From contig CAXNMF010000017.1 in assembly GCA_964203275.1 (NCBI GenBank), positions 29,706 to 93,705 on the forward strand: DNA of 64,000 nucleotides, written 5' to 3'. Below are positions 7,818-17,239 of this stretch, piece by piece. Made by a program: the position numbers and the translations under genes. This DNA comes from Ga0077527 sp945862135 (lineage in GTDB: Bacteria > Pseudomonadota > Gammaproteobacteria > Burkholderiales > SG8-41). Positions within the stretch are counted from its first letter, which is position 1; every line of letters starts with the position of its first letter. Under the pieces are notes generated by a model. It had not been told where the DNA came from, did not search any database, and worked only from the letters and a program-made list of their open reading frames with translations.

Positions 7818-10517
7818 ATGAGCCGCGAACCGGATTCCCATACTGACGACTTTTTGCCGCCGCCGATCCTATCGAGGAATTGGCACGGTGAGAGTGCCGT
7901 GTCCGTTGTTTCGGTGCTCGGCAGCGATGCAAGGCGCGGCCTGACTCCTTCCGAGGTTGCGCACCGTTTCGAACAATACGGCGCCAACCTGTTGCAACAG
8001 GGCCGTCGGCGCGGCCCGCTGGGCATCCTGATTGATCAATTTTCCGATTTCATGATTCTGGTGTTGATGGCGGCTGCGGTGTTATCGGGGGTCATTGGTG
8101 ACATGGCCGATACGCTGGCGATCATTGCCATCCTGCTGCTCAACGCCATCATCGGATTTACCCAGGAATACCGCGCCGAGCGGGCGATGGCCGCCCTGCA
8201 ACGCATTGCGGCGCCCACGGCTACGGTGATTCGCGACGGCAATCGCGAAACGATTGCGGCCAGCGCACTGGTGCCCGGTGATCTGGTATTGATGGAGGCG
8301 GGCAATATGGTGCCTGCGGATCTGCGCCTGATAGAGGCCGTACGCATGCGCGCAGACGAAGCGACGTTGACCGGCGAGTCGGTGCCGGTGGACAAGGACG
8401 CCGCAATGCTTGCCGAAGCGGATGCATCTCTCGGTGACCGTCGCAACATGGCCTACAAGGGCACCATCATCACCTATGGTCGCGCCAGCGGCATTGTTGT
8501 CGCCACCGGAATGCAGACCCAGCTGGGCCACATTGCAGCGCTCCTTGCGGCCAGCGGGGATTCCAAGACGCCGCTGCAGAAACGGCTGGCGTTTTTCGGG
8601 CAGCGACTGGCAATTTTTGTGTTGCTCATTTGTGCAGTGATTTTTGCATCCGGTATGGCGCGAGGTGAGCCACCGCTGCTGATGCTGCTCACGGCGGTAA
8701 GTTTGGCCGTTGCCGCGATACCCGAGGCATTGCCGGCTGTAGTGACGATCGCCCTCGCGCTCGGGGCATACCGGCTGGTTGAACACCAGGCATTGATGCG
8801 GCGACTGCCCAGCGTCGAGACGCTGGGATCCATTACTTATATCTGTTCTGATAAAACCGGCACCCTGACCGAGAACCGGATGCGTGTCGAGTACTGTCTT
8901 CTGGACGGCAAGGTGCTTGCTCCTGAGCAGGCTGCGGGCCGTGTGGCCGAGCAGTTGTTCACGGCCATCGCGCTGTGCAACGACGCCACGGGCGGCGGTG
9001 CAGGCGATGTGACGGGTGACCCGACCGAAGTGGCGCTGCATGTTGCCGCAAAGCGCGCCGGATTTTCACGTGAAATCCTCGAGCGTGATGCGCCGCGCCG
9101 TGCGGAGTTGCCGTTTGATTCGACGCGCATGCGCATGACGACTTTTCATGCGGCAGTCGGCGGCATATCGGCTTATACCAAGGGTGCCCCCGAGACCGTA
9201 TTGCCGCTCTGTACGAAGATGATGGCCGAAGAGGGGGAGATGGCAATTGATCGTGCCGCAATGGAGAGTGCGGCTGCGGCAATGGCGGCCGACGGGTTGC
9301 GTGTTCTTGCCGTTGCCTGCCGTCGCTGGGACAACATCCCGGATCTGAATGATGCCGATGCTGCTGAGACCGGGCTGGTGTTCATCGGTCTGGTGGGTCT
9401 GATCGATCCCCCGAGGGCCGAGGCGGCGTCTGCTGTGGAAATATGTCGAAGCGCCGGCATCACGCCGGTGATGATCACCGGCGATCATCCGGCCACAGCG
9501 CGGGCGATTGCACGACGGCTGGGCATTGCCGGCGACGATGATGTTGTGATCACCGGTCGGGAACTGGCGACGATGGATGATGCGGTGCTGGCGTCGAGGG
9601 TGTTGCAGGCGCGTGTTTATGCGCGTGTCGATCCCGCCCAGAAAATACGCGTGGTGGAAGCGCTGCAGTCGCGTGGTCAGTTCGTGGCGATGACCGGGGA
9701 CGGTGTCAACGATGCACCGGCGCTGAAACGCGCGGATATCGGGGTCGCGATGGGACGGGGGGGCACCGACGTCGCCCGAGAAGCATCGGACATGGTGCTG
9801 CTCGATGATAATTTTGCAACCATTGTTGCTGCTGTGCGCGGCGGCCGGCGCATTTATGACAACATCCGCCGCTTCATCAAATATGTGCTGACTACGAACT
9901 CGGCTGAAGTGCTGCTGATTTTTCTGGCGCCTTTCCTTGGCTTGCCGCTGCCGCTGTTGCCGCTGCACATCCTTTGGGTGAATCTGGTGACCGATGGTCT
10001 GCCGGGTCTGGCGTTGACGGCTGAACCGGCGGAGCCCGGCATCATGCGGCGTCCTCCGCGCCTCCCCGGCGAAAGCCTGTTCGCGCACGGTATGTGGCAG
10101 CACATCCTGTGGGTGGGCGCGTTGATGGGCGGTTTGGTGCTTGGCCTACAGTACTGGGGAATAGCCACGAAGGAGGCGAATTGGCAGACGATGGTGTTTA
10201 CCGCACTGACCTTTGCACAGCTTGCGCATGTCATGGCGATCCGCTCCGATCGCGAATCCCTTTTGACGATCGGCTTGTTCTCGAACCGGCCGCTGGTTAT
10301 TACGGTGGCGGTCAGTGTCGCACTTCAACTGTTGCTGATTTACACCCCCGCGCTCAATCGCATTTTCGATACCGCGCCATTGTCTGCATTGGAATTGGGG
10401 CTTTGCGCGGGCTGCGCGGTGGTTGTGTTGATCGCGGTGGAAGGTGAAAAATGGCTGGTGCGTCATGGGCTGATTTACCGGACGACCGGGGAGGCTCACC
10501 TGCGGCTGCCCCCCTGA
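7818..10517 (+). CDS. Cation-translocating P-type ATPase (P2 type, Ca2+-ATPase-like)
   Basis: An 899-residue pump. TGES (near 184) is the dephosphorylation loop, SDKTGTLTEN (Asp near 344) the phosphorylation site and MTGDGVNDAPALK (near 627) the hinge motif. IPEALPAVVTIALALG in the fourth membrane helix matches P2A pumps of the SERCA/PMR1 kind. About ten membrane helices are arranged in the usual 2+2+6 pattern, with an N-terminal cation-ATPase domain. There are no heavy-metal CPx motifs. It likely exports Ca2+, Mn2+ or a monovalent cation. It stands alone, and an FNR box directly upstream points to expression at low oxygen. Confidence 0.9.
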   Translation: MSREPDSHTDDFLPPPILSRNWHGESAVSVVSVLGSDARRGLTPSEVAHRFEQYGANLLQQGRRRGPLGILIDQFSDFMILVLMAAAVLSGVIGDMADTLAIIAILLLNAIIGFTQEYRAERAMAALQRIAAPTATVIRDGNRETIAASALVPGDLVLMEAGNMVPADLRLIEAVRMRADEATLTGESVPVDKDAAMLAEADASLGDRRNMAYKGTIITYGRASGIVVATGMQTQLGHIAALLAASGDSKTPLQKRLAFFGQRLAIFVLLICAVIFASGMARGEPPLLMLLTAVSLAVAAIPEALPAVVTIALALGAYRLVEHQALMRRLPSVETLGSITYICSDKTGTLTENRMRVEYCLLDGKVLAPEQAAGRVAEQLFTAIALCNDATGGGAGDVTGDPTEVALHVAAKRAGFSREILERDAPRRAELPFDSTRMRMTTFHAAVGGISAYTKGAPETVLPLCTKMMAEEGEMAIDRAAMESAAAAMAADGLRVLAVACRRWDNIPDLNDADAAETGLVFIGLVGLIDPPRAEAASAVEICRSAGITPVMITGDHPATARAIARRLGIAGDDDVVITGRELATMDDAVLASRVLQARVYARVDPAQKIRVVEALQSRGQFVAMTGDGVNDAPALKRADIGVAMGRGGTDVAREASDMVLLDDNFATIVAAVRGGRRIYDNIRRFIKYVLTTNSAEVLLIFLAPFLGLPLPLLPLHILWVNLVTDGLPGLALTAEPAEPGIMRRPPRLPGESLFAHGMWQHILWVGALMGGLVLGLQYWGIATKEANWQTMVFTALTFAQLAHVMAIRSDRESLLTIGLFSNRPLVITVAVSVALQLLLIYTPALNRIFDTAPLSALELGLCAGCAVVVLIAVEGEKWLVRHGLIYRTTGEAHLRLPP

Positions 10518-10593
10518 CTTGTTTTCTCATTTCATTATGTAATAAACGCTGTCAGCCTTTTGTAAGTTTTCGATTGTTGCAAGGGTGGCTCGC

Positions 10594-10622
10594 TTGATTT
10601 TGGGAGGGGCGGGCGCTAGGAT
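10594..10622 (+). promoter_or_regulatory. Sigma-70-type promoter for the TRAP transporter genes
   Basis: TTGATT (10594-10599) and TAGGAT (10617-10622) are 17 bases apart. A start near 10629 would give a leader of about 155 bases. The rest of the 267-base gap (10518-10784) shows no gene. CTGGAGGAG lies just before the ATG at 10785. Confidence 0.5.
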
Positions 10623-10784
10623 GCCTGTCACCCGAAATGGTTTTTAAGCGGGCACGAATAACAAGAGTGCAAGTCGTTGTTCTCCCAAAATGTCGTAATG
10701 GGCGCGAGCAAAAGTTTTCAATAAAAAAACTCGCTTGCCCCGCCTGTTGCGGTTCCCTGCTGTCACTGTAATCTGGAGGAGTAT

Positions 10785-11942
10785 ATGGTTAAGAAACAGG
10801 ATATTAAGGCTGCTGAAGCAAGCCCGACCCGTCGCAAATTCCTGACCGGTGCTTCGGTCGCCGCTGGTGCGGCCGTGGCCGGTTTCCCGATGATCTCCAA
10901 GGCCCAGGCCGGTCCGATTACGATGCGGTGGCAAAGCACCTGGCCGGCAAAGGACATCTTCCACGAATACGCGCTGGACTTCGCCAAGAAGGTGAACGAC
11001 ATGACCGGCGGCGAACTCAAGATCGAGGTGCTACCCGCCGGCGCAGTGGTTCCGCCGTTCCAGTTGCTTGATGCGGTGTCCAAAGGCACGCTTGACGGTG
11101 GCCATGGCGTGCTGGTCTATCACTACGGCAAACAGAATGCCCTGGCGTTGTGGGGTTCGGGGCCTGCTTATGGCATGGACGCCAATACGCTGTTGGCCTG
11201 GCACAAATACGGCGGCGGCAAGGAATTGCTCGCAAAGTTGTACGCTTCGATCGGCGCCAATGTGGTGTCGTTTCCGTACGGCCCGATGCCGACGCAGCCG
11301 CTGGGCTGGTTCAAGAAGCCGATCACCAAGGTGCAGGACATGAAAGGCCTGAAGTTCCGCACCGTGGGTATTTCGATTGACGTGTTTACTGCGATGGGTG
11401 CTGCAGTCAACGCGCTGCCTGGCGGCGAGATCGTGCCGGCGATGGATCGCGGCCTCCTTGACGCGGCGGAATTCAACAACGCCTCGTCCGACCGTCTGCT
11501 CGGTTTTCCCGATGTGTCCAAGGTCTGCATGCTGCAAAGCTTCCACCAGAACGCCGAGCAGTTCGAGATCATGTTCAACAAGGGCAAGTTCGATGCGCTG
11601 CCGGCGAAGATGAAGGCGATTATCGAGAACGCTGTCGAGGCCGCGTCCTCCGACATGTCCTGGAAAGCGGTGCACCGCTATTCCCAGGATTACATCGAGA
11701 TGCAGCAGAAGCAGGGCGTCAAGTTCTACAAGACCCCGGATGCGGTGTTGCAGGCGCAACTCACCGGATACGATGCTGCAGCAGCCAAGCGCAAGGACAA
11801 CGCGCTGTTCCGTGAGATCGAGCAGTCGCAGCGGAAGTTTGCGGAGCGCGCCGTGCGTTGGGATCTGGATACCAACGTCAACCGCCGCATGGCTTACAAC
11901 CATTACTTCGCCAAGAAGGCGGCGCCGGCGAAGAAGTCCTGA
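10785..11942 (+). CDS. TRAP transporter substrate-binding protein (DctP family, TakP/FcbT1 type)
   Basis: A 385-residue periplasmic receptor. RRKFLTGASVAAGAAVAGFP near residues 14-33 is a Tat signal and cleavage is expected after SKAQA. MRWQSTWPAKDIFHEYALDF, VLPAGAVVPPFQLLDAV and the LKFRTVGISIDVF segment with its conserved Arg match the class that binds 2-oxo acids, mannitol or chloroaromatic acids. The Arg contacts the ligand carboxylate in this family. The gene is separated from its membrane subunits by a terminator, which would give an excess of receptor over permease. Confidence 0.88.
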   Translation: MVKKQDIKAAEASPTRRKFLTGASVAAGAAVAGFPMISKAQAGPITMRWQSTWPAKDIFHEYALDFAKKVNDMTGGELKIEVLPAGAVVPPFQLLDAVSKGTLDGGHGVLVYHYGKQNALALWGSGPAYGMDANTLLAWHKYGGGKELLAKLYASIGANVVSFPYGPMPTQPLGWFKKPITKVQDMKGLKFRTVGISIDVFTAMGAAVNALPGGEIVPAMDRGLLDAAEFNNASSDRLLGFPDVSKVCMLQSFHQNAEQFEIMFNKGKFDALPAKMKAIIENAVEAASSDMSWKAVHRYSQDYIEMQQKQGVKFYKTPDAVLQAQLTGYDAAAAKRKDNALFREIEQSQRKFAERAVRWDLDTNVNRRMAYNHYFAKKAAPAKKS

Positions 11943-11967
11943 TCCCATAGTGCTTCATGCCAGTACA

Positions 11968-12002
11968 AACACCATCCGGTCGTTCCGGATGGTGTTTTTT
12001 TT
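11968..12002 (+). terminator. Rho-independent terminator between receptor and permease genes
   Basis: AACACCATCCGG (11968-11979) pairs perfectly with CCGGATGGTGTT (11985-11996) around the loop TCGTT and runs into seven or more T residues. Partial read-through would set the receptor-to-permease ratio. Confidence 0.9.
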
Positions 12003-12062
12003 GAATCCCGCCCCGGTGTTTATGGGTAACCGCCTGTAACAACAGATATCGAGCGCCAAGCC

Positions 12063-12674
12063 ATGCAAAAACTCCTGCTGTTCATCGACAAGGTCAGCAC
12101 TTTTGTTGGCCACACATTCTCGTGGCTGATCGTCGGATTGACGCTTCTGATTTCATGGGAAGTATTTTCCCGTTACGTGCTCGACGCGCCTCATGCCTGG
12201 GCTTTTGACGGCATGATCATGCTTTATGGCACGCTGTTCATGATGTCCGGCGCCTATACGCTGTCGAAAAACGGCCATGTGCGCGGCGACGTGCTCTACG
12301 GTTTTTTTGAGCCGCGTACGCAGGCGACTCTGGACCTGATCCTGTACTTCCTCTTTTTTATTCCCGGCGTTGTTGCGCTGACCTACGCCGGTTACTTCTA
12401 CGCAGCCGAATCCTGGGCGATCAACGAGCATTCCAATATCACTGCGGACGGACCGCCTGTGTACCCGTTTAAAACGGTCATACCGCTGGCTGGCCTGTTC
12501 CTGCTGGCTCAGGGGATAGTCGAGATTGTGCGCTGCATTGTCTGCATCCGCCAGGGTTACTGGCCCTCACGCGAGGAGGATGTCGAGGAGGTCGATGTCG
12601 ACAAGCTGAAGGAAATGGTTCACGCCGAGGATGTTGATGCTGCCGCATCGGTTGGTCAGGGGGGCGTCAAATGA
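12063..12674 (+). CDS. TRAP transporter small permease (DctQ family)
   Basis: A 203-residue inner-membrane protein with four predicted helices: FSWLIVGLTLLISWEVF, an amphipathic GMIMLYGTLFMMSGAY, a third around LILYFLFFIPGVVALTY and a fourth around VIPLAGLFLLAQGIVEI. SRYVLDAPHAWAFD is the usual loop of this subunit. An acidic cytoplasmic tail (about residues 160-195) is longer than usual. It pairs with the large permease, whose ATG overlaps its stop by four bases. Confidence 0.88.
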   Translation: MQKLLLFIDKVSTFVGHTFSWLIVGLTLLISWEVFSRYVLDAPHAWAFDGMIMLYGTLFMMSGAYTLSKNGHVRGDVLYGFFEPRTQATLDLILYFLFFIPGVVALTYAGYFYAAESWAINEHSNITADGPPVYPFKTVIPLAGLFLLAQGIVEIVRCIVCIRQGYWPSREEDVEEVDVDKLKEMVHAEDVDAAASVGQGGVK

Positions 12675-14701
12675 AAATCCGCAAAGAGCTGTGGTTCGGC
12701 TTCACCATCATGGCGCTGATTGTGGTGCCGGTGATTGTCCTGACGCCGTGGACCAATCTGACCAACGGCAGTCTGGGCCTGTTGATGCTGGGCTTGGTGG
12801 TGGTGGCCATCATGCTCGGTTTCCCGACTGCATTTACGCTGATGGGGATGGGTGTCGCGTTTTCATGGTTTTTCTACCGTGGCATCAATCCGGATTTGGC
12901 TGTGCGCCAGGTGCTGGACCTGATGGTGCAGCGGGCTTACGGCGTGATGTCCAATGATGTCCTGATTGCAGTGCCTCTGTTCGTATTCATGGGCTACCTT
13001 GTCGAACGCGCGGCGCTGATCGAAAAACTGTTCAAGAGCCTGCATCTGTCGATGGCGCGTGTGCCGGGTTCTCTTGCAGTGGCAACCATCGTCACCTGCG
13101 CGATTTTTGCGACGGCGACAGGTATTGTCGGCGCGGTGGTGACGCTGATGGGCTTGCTGGCGATGCCGGCCATGCTGCGCGCCGGTTACAACACCAAGAT
13201 TGCCGCGGGGGCAATTACTGCCGGAGGCTGTCTGGGCATTCTTATTCCGCCTTCGGTATTGCTGATTGTTTATGGCGCGACTGCCGGCGTGTCCGTTGTG
13301 CAGTTGTATGCCGGCGCGTTTTTCCCCGGCATCATGCTGGCGGGACTGTATGTCGGTTATGTCATTGTCCTGGCTTTGATCAAACCCGATTGGATGCCGG
13401 CGCTGCCCGAGAAAGAGCGTTACGTGGCACTACCGCTTTTTGCGCAGTCGCTGTCGGCCCGTGGCGAGAATGCGCTGCTGGGCCTGGGGCGCGCGCTGGC
13501 CGGCGCGCCCGGTGTTGCGTCGCGTACGGTGTTGGGCCAGTTTTTAATCACGCTGTTGCCCGCGCTGGTGATCGGCTCGGTGCTTCTGTTAGCTTACAAC
13601 GCAGCGACGACGCCGGCGAAGGTGGACAGCACTGCCGGACTGGTGCAGGCCGGCGGCGATTTCGCGGCTGACGTCAAGGAAGAAACTGGTCTGGTTGGCG
13701 GTGGTGGTGACAGCACCGGCCTGGCAGAACCTCCGGCTGCAGAGACTGTTGACAAACCGGCTGAAGGAACGGGTTTGCAGGAACCGCCGGCGGAAACCGT
13801 CGCAGAAAAATCTGCGACACCCGAAGCCGCGGTCGAAACGCCGCCCGTTGTTGCACAGCCAGCTGCGGCAGCGTCGCCCGTTGCCGAAGCCCTTCCCGTT
13901 CCCAACTGGTTCTGGATCATGCTTGGTATCGGCGTTGCTTTTCTGCTGCTGATTTACATGCTGTGGACCTGGCAGCGTCTGGAAATCTTCAAGATGCTGC
14001 TGGGGTCGTTTTTCCCGTTGGCCGTTTTGATTCTTGCGGTGCTGGGTTCAATCGTCATGGGTCTGGCGACGCCGACTGAGGCTGCTGCCGTCGGCGCATT
14101 TGGCGGGTTTCTGTTGGCTGCTGCCTACCGGTTCATTGCGCATTACCGGGGCAACCCGGGTGTTGCTGCAGTCGGTACCACGGCGCGTGAGCTGGGTAAC
14201 ATTCTGAAGGAGTCCTCGTTCCTGACCGCCAAAACCAGCGCCATGGTGTGCTGGCTGTTTGTCGGTTCGGCGATTTTTTCCGCCGCGTTTGCCTTGCTCG
14301 GCGGCCAGGAAATCATCGAGAAATGGGTGTTGTCGCTGGGTCTGACGCCGCTGCAGTTCATGTTGCTGGCACAGTTCATCATCTTCATTCTCGGCTGGCC
14401 GCTGGAGTGGACCGAAATCATCGTCATCTTCATGCCGATTTTCATTCCGCTATTGCCGAAATTCGGTATCGACCCGCTGTTTTTTGGTCTGCTGGTAGCG
14501 CTGAATCTGCAAACGGCATTCCTGTCTCCGCCGGTGGCGATGGCCGCGTTTTATCTCAAAGGCGTAGCGCCCAAACATGTGACGCTGAACCAGATATTCC
14601 TTGGGATGATGCCCTTCATGGTCATTCAGGTGATTGCGCTGGCGCTGTTGTATATATTCCCCGGCATCGGGCTGTGGTTGCCGCAGACCTTGTACAAGTA
14701 A
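12671..14701 (+). CDS. TRAP transporter large permease (DctM family) with a long internal insertion
   Basis: A 676-residue membrane protein; the family usually has about 430 residues. The first half has canonical motifs (GFPTAFTLMGMGVAFSWFF, SGSLAVATI-like VPGSLAVATIVTCAIFATATG, GGCLGILIPPSVLLIVYG). The second half resumes at GLATPTEAAAVGAFGG. Between them lie a membrane helix (about 285-310), a roughly 100-residue Ala/Pro/Glu/Val-rich linker (about 312-410) and another helix (about 411-432). Catalysis of Na+-coupled uptake is expected to be retained because both conserved halves are complete. It overlaps dctQ by four bases. Confidence 0.88.
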   Translation: MKIRKELWFGFTIMALIVVPVIVLTPWTNLTNGSLGLLMLGLVVVAIMLGFPTAFTLMGMGVAFSWFFYRGINPDLAVRQVLDLMVQRAYGVMSNDVLIAVPLFVFMGYLVERAALIEKLFKSLHLSMARVPGSLAVATIVTCAIFATATGIVGAVVTLMGLLAMPAMLRAGYNTKIAAGAITAGGCLGILIPPSVLLIVYGATAGVSVVQLYAGAFFPGIMLAGLYVGYVIVLALIKPDWMPALPEKERYVALPLFAQSLSARGENALLGLGRALAGAPGVASRTVLGQFLITLLPALVIGSVLLLAYNAATTPAKVDSTAGLVQAGGDFAADVKEETGLVGGGGDSTGLAEPPAAETVDKPAEGTGLQEPPAETVAEKSATPEAAVETPPVVAQPAAAASPVAEALPVPNWFWIMLGIGVAFLLLIYMLWTWQRLEIFKMLLGSFFPLAVLILAVLGSIVMGLATPTEAAAVGAFGGFLLAAAYRFIAHYRGNPGVAAVGTTARELGNILKESSFLTAKTSAMVCWLFVGSAIFSAAFALLGGQEIIEKWVLSLGLTPLQFMLLAQFIIFILGWPLEWTEIIVIFMPIFIPLLPKFGIDPLFFGLLVALNLQTAFLSPPVAMAAFYLKGVAPKHVTLNQIFLGMMPFMVIQVIALALLYIFPGIGLWLPQTLYK

Positions 14702-14716
14702 CCTTGGCGATGCATC

Positions 14717-16123
14717 GTGCCTGATCGTATCGCCACTCCCGGGGGCGCATTGCATGTCCTCGGCGCCGGCGCGCTCGCCGAGGGCATACGCAACGGCGTT
14801 TTCAGTGCCGAGACCGTCGTGCGGAGCTGTCTTGACCGGATTGCCGAGGTCGATGACAGAGTGCAGGCATGGACTTATCTCGATCCTGAATTGGCGCTGC
14901 AACAAGCCCAGGCCGCTGATCATCACCAGGCCTCAGGTGCGCCACTGGGCGGGCTGCATGGCGTGCCGGTTGGCATCAAGGACATCATCGATACCGCTGA
15001 CATGCCGACCGAAAACGGTACTGTGCTGCATGCCGGCCGACGTCCGGCGAAGGACGCAACTGTTGTTGCACGCCTGCGGGCAGCTGGCGCAATCATCATG
15101 GGCAAAACGGTCACTACTGAACTGGCGACCTATTTTCCGGGCAAGACCCGCAATCCGCATGATCCTGAACATACGCCCGGCGGATCGTCGAGCGGATCGG
15201 CGGCAGCAGTCGCTGCCGGCATGGTGCCGCTCGCGGTTGGCACGCAGACCAACGGTTCGGTAATCCGGCCTGCGGCGTTCTGCGGCGTGGTTGGTTTCAA
15301 ACCATCATATGGCCTGATCAACCGTGATGGTGTGCTGCGCCAATCTCCGGCGCTGGATCAGATTGGTGTGTTCGCGCACACGCCAGAAGATGCGGCGCTG
15401 CTGGCCGGGACGCTTTGCGATGCGGCAGCATTTCCGCGCCGGTTTGAAAGCGCCGGTGCAGCGCTGCCGCGGCTGCCGCGGTTTGCATTTGTCAAAACCT
15501 CGATCTGGAACCGTACCGCGTTTGATGCGCGTGAGGCACTGGCCGGACTGACAACTCGACTTGGCGGAACGGTCATTGATGCAGAAATGCCGGAAGTCGC
15601 TGCCAACGCATGGGACTGGCAGCGCACCGTGATGGAAGCCGAGATTGCGGCCAACTATGATGTCGAATGGAAACAGGGCAAGGATCGTCTGTCGGAGTCG
15701 TTGCGCAGCCAGATCGAGCGCGGCCGTTCTATTTCTGCCTATGATGTCGAATGGAAACAGGGCAAGGATCGTCTGTCGGAGTCGTTGCGCAGCCAGATCG
15801 AGCGCGGCCGTTCTATTTCTGCGGTTGATTATCAGCATGCACTTGAACGCATTGCAACAGTCAATGCGGCCTTCGAATCACTGTATGCGAACTGTGATGT
15901 GATCATCACGCCGGCCGTTGCCGGTACAGCGCCGCGCGGTCTGGACAGCACCGGTGACCCGGCTTTCTGTACGCTGTGGACCTTCTGCGGCATGCCGTCG
16001 ATTACTTTGCCGCTGTTGCGCGGTACGAATGGTCTCCCGCTCGGAGTGCAACTGGTTGCACCACGATTCTGCGATGCGCAGTTGTTGCGTGCGGCCCGAT
16101 GGCTTTGCGATGCCGTTCGCTGA
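14717..16123 (+). CDS. Amidase (amidase-signature family) with an in-frame tandem duplication
   Basis: A 468-residue amidase. The Lys of VPVGIKDIIDT (near residue 87) and the two Ser in GGSSSGSAAAVAAG (near 155-170) form the Ser-cisSer-Lys triad. Such enzymes hydrolyse amides to acids and ammonia; the substrate is unknown. Residues about 314-341 are repeated immediately (YDVEWKQGKD... twice), so the protein would be a normal 440 residues without the repeat. A GTG start at 14717 is used because no ATG in this frame precedes the conserved N-terminal helix, and the ribosome site is weak. It follows the TRAP permease directly. Confidence 0.85.
   Translation: MPDRIATPGGALHVLGAGALAEGIRNGVFSAETVVRSCLDRIAEVDDRVQAWTYLDPELALQQAQAADHHQASGAPLGGLHGVPVGIKDIIDTADMPTENGTVLHAGRRPAKDATVVARLRAAGAIIMGKTVTTELATYFPGKTRNPHDPEHTPGGSSSGSAAAVAAGMVPLAVGTQTNGSVIRPAAFCGVVGFKPSYGLINRDGVLRQSPALDQIGVFAHTPEDAALLAGTLCDAAAFPRRFESAGAALPRLPRFAFVKTSIWNRTAFDAREALAGLTTRLGGTVIDAEMPEVAANAWDWQRTVMEAEIAANYDVEWKQGKDRLSESLRSQIERGRSISAYDVEWKQGKDRLSESLRSQIERGRSISAVDYQHALERIATVNAAFESLYANCDVIITPAVAGTAPRGLDSTGDPAFCTLWTFCGMPSITLPLLRGTNGLPLGVQLVAPRFCDAQLLRAARWLCDAVR
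15656..15823 (+). repeat. 84-bp tandem duplication inside the amidase gene
   Basis: Two adjacent copies of 84 bases (15656-15739 and 15740-15823) differ only in the last base (C versus G). The unit is 28 codons, so the frame is kept. Such near-identity means a very recent event, a cultured variant or an assembly artefact. Confidence 0.95.
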
Positions 16124-16155
16124 ACATTCAACAGACCTTACGATTCGAAATCATC

Positions 16156-17139
16156 ATGAGCGCAAATAAACCCCGGGTGCTGGTTACCCGCGAAGTGTTT
16201 GACGAAACCCTGGATTACCTGCGTCGGCATTGCGATGTGATCGACAATCAGCGTGATACGCCTTACGCGCCGGAGTTGCTGGGCAAGGCGCTGGCCGATT
16301 GCGACGGCCTGATGTGCGCGCTGACCGACAAGGTTGATGCTGCGCTGCTGGCCGCTGTGCCGAAGCTGAAGGCCGTCGCCAACATTGCCGTCGGTTACAA
16401 CAATATTGATGTCCCGGCTTGCACGGCGCGCGGCGTGATGGCCACCAATACACCGGGCGTTCTTGATGACAGCACGGCCGATCTGGCGTGGACGCTGATG
16501 CTGGGTACGGCGCGCCGGATCACCGAGGTCGAGCGTCGCATCCGCAACGGTGAATGGACAGGGTGGCAGCTGAAGCAGTGGCTGGGTGTTGATGTGCATC
16601 ACGCGACGCTGGGCATTGTCGGCATGGGGCGCATCGGCCAGGCGATTGCGCGCCGCGCCTTCGGTTTTGACATGAAAGTGATTTATCACAACCGCAAGCC
16701 GATCGCGCCGGATCTCGAGCGCAAATGCAATGCGGCGTACGTGTCTTTCGATGAACTGCTGGCGCAATCCGATTTCATCGTTCTGCAGGTGCCGTATTCG
16801 CCGGCGACCCATCATCTGATCGGCGCCGCGCAACTGGCGAAAATGAAACCGTCGGCAATCCTGATCAATTCGACGCGCGGCGGTGTTGTTGATGATGCGG
16901 CGCTGATCGATGTCCTGAAAAAAGGCCGCATCCGCGGCGCAGGCCTTGACGTGTATGAGAACGAGCCGAAATTGAATCCGGAATTCCTCAAGCTCGACAA
17001 CGTCGTGCTCGCCCCGCATGTAGGCAGTTCCACCGAAGCCACCCGGAAGGCGATGGCCATGCTCGCGGCGCAGAATCTGGTAGCCGCCCTTCAGGGCGGG
17101 CTGCCGCCGAATTTGATCAACCCCGAAGCGCACCGCTAG
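16156..17139 (+). CDS. D-2-hydroxyacid dehydrogenase (glyoxylate/2-ketogluconate reductase type)
   Basis: A 327-residue NAD(P)-dependent enzyme. GIVGMGRIGQAIARR is the Rossmann glycine motif. NSTRGGVVDD carries the substrate-binding Arg, VYENEP the Glu and LAPHVGSST the catalytic His of the Arg-Glu-His set. HNRKPIA after the second strand of the coenzyme domain favours NADPH, as in glyoxylate/hydroxypyruvate reductases. The ATG at 16156 (MSANKPRVLVTREVF) starts the fold; the frame stays open upstream inside the amidase gene. It probably reduces a 2-oxo acid produced by the neighbouring pathway. Confidence 0.88.
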   Translation: MSANKPRVLVTREVFDETLDYLRRHCDVIDNQRDTPYAPELLGKALADCDGLMCALTDKVDAALLAAVPKLKAVANIAVGYNNIDVPACTARGVMATNTPGVLDDSTADLAWTLMLGTARRITEVERRIRNGEWTGWQLKQWLGVDVHHATLGIVGMGRIGQAIARRAFGFDMKVIYHNRKPIAPDLERKCNAAYVSFDELLAQSDFIVLQVPYSPATHHLIGAAQLAKMKPSAILINSTRGGVVDDAALIDVLKKGRIRGAGLDVYENEPKLNPEFLKLDNVVLAPHVGSSTEATRKAMAMLAAQNLVAALQGGLPPNLINPEAHR

Positions 17140-17239
17140 GCGGGTAAATACAAGTATTTGTTTTTATTGAATAATTTATAATGCTTTGACGACGGCAGGC
17201 TGTGCCGCCGTTTGATCGCTCGTTTGATTTTTTCCTCTG

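Noticed and set aside
17150..17190. Promoter before the AEC gene
   Set aside because: TATAAT is present but no -35 element lies at 16-18 bases; reported only as AT-rich.
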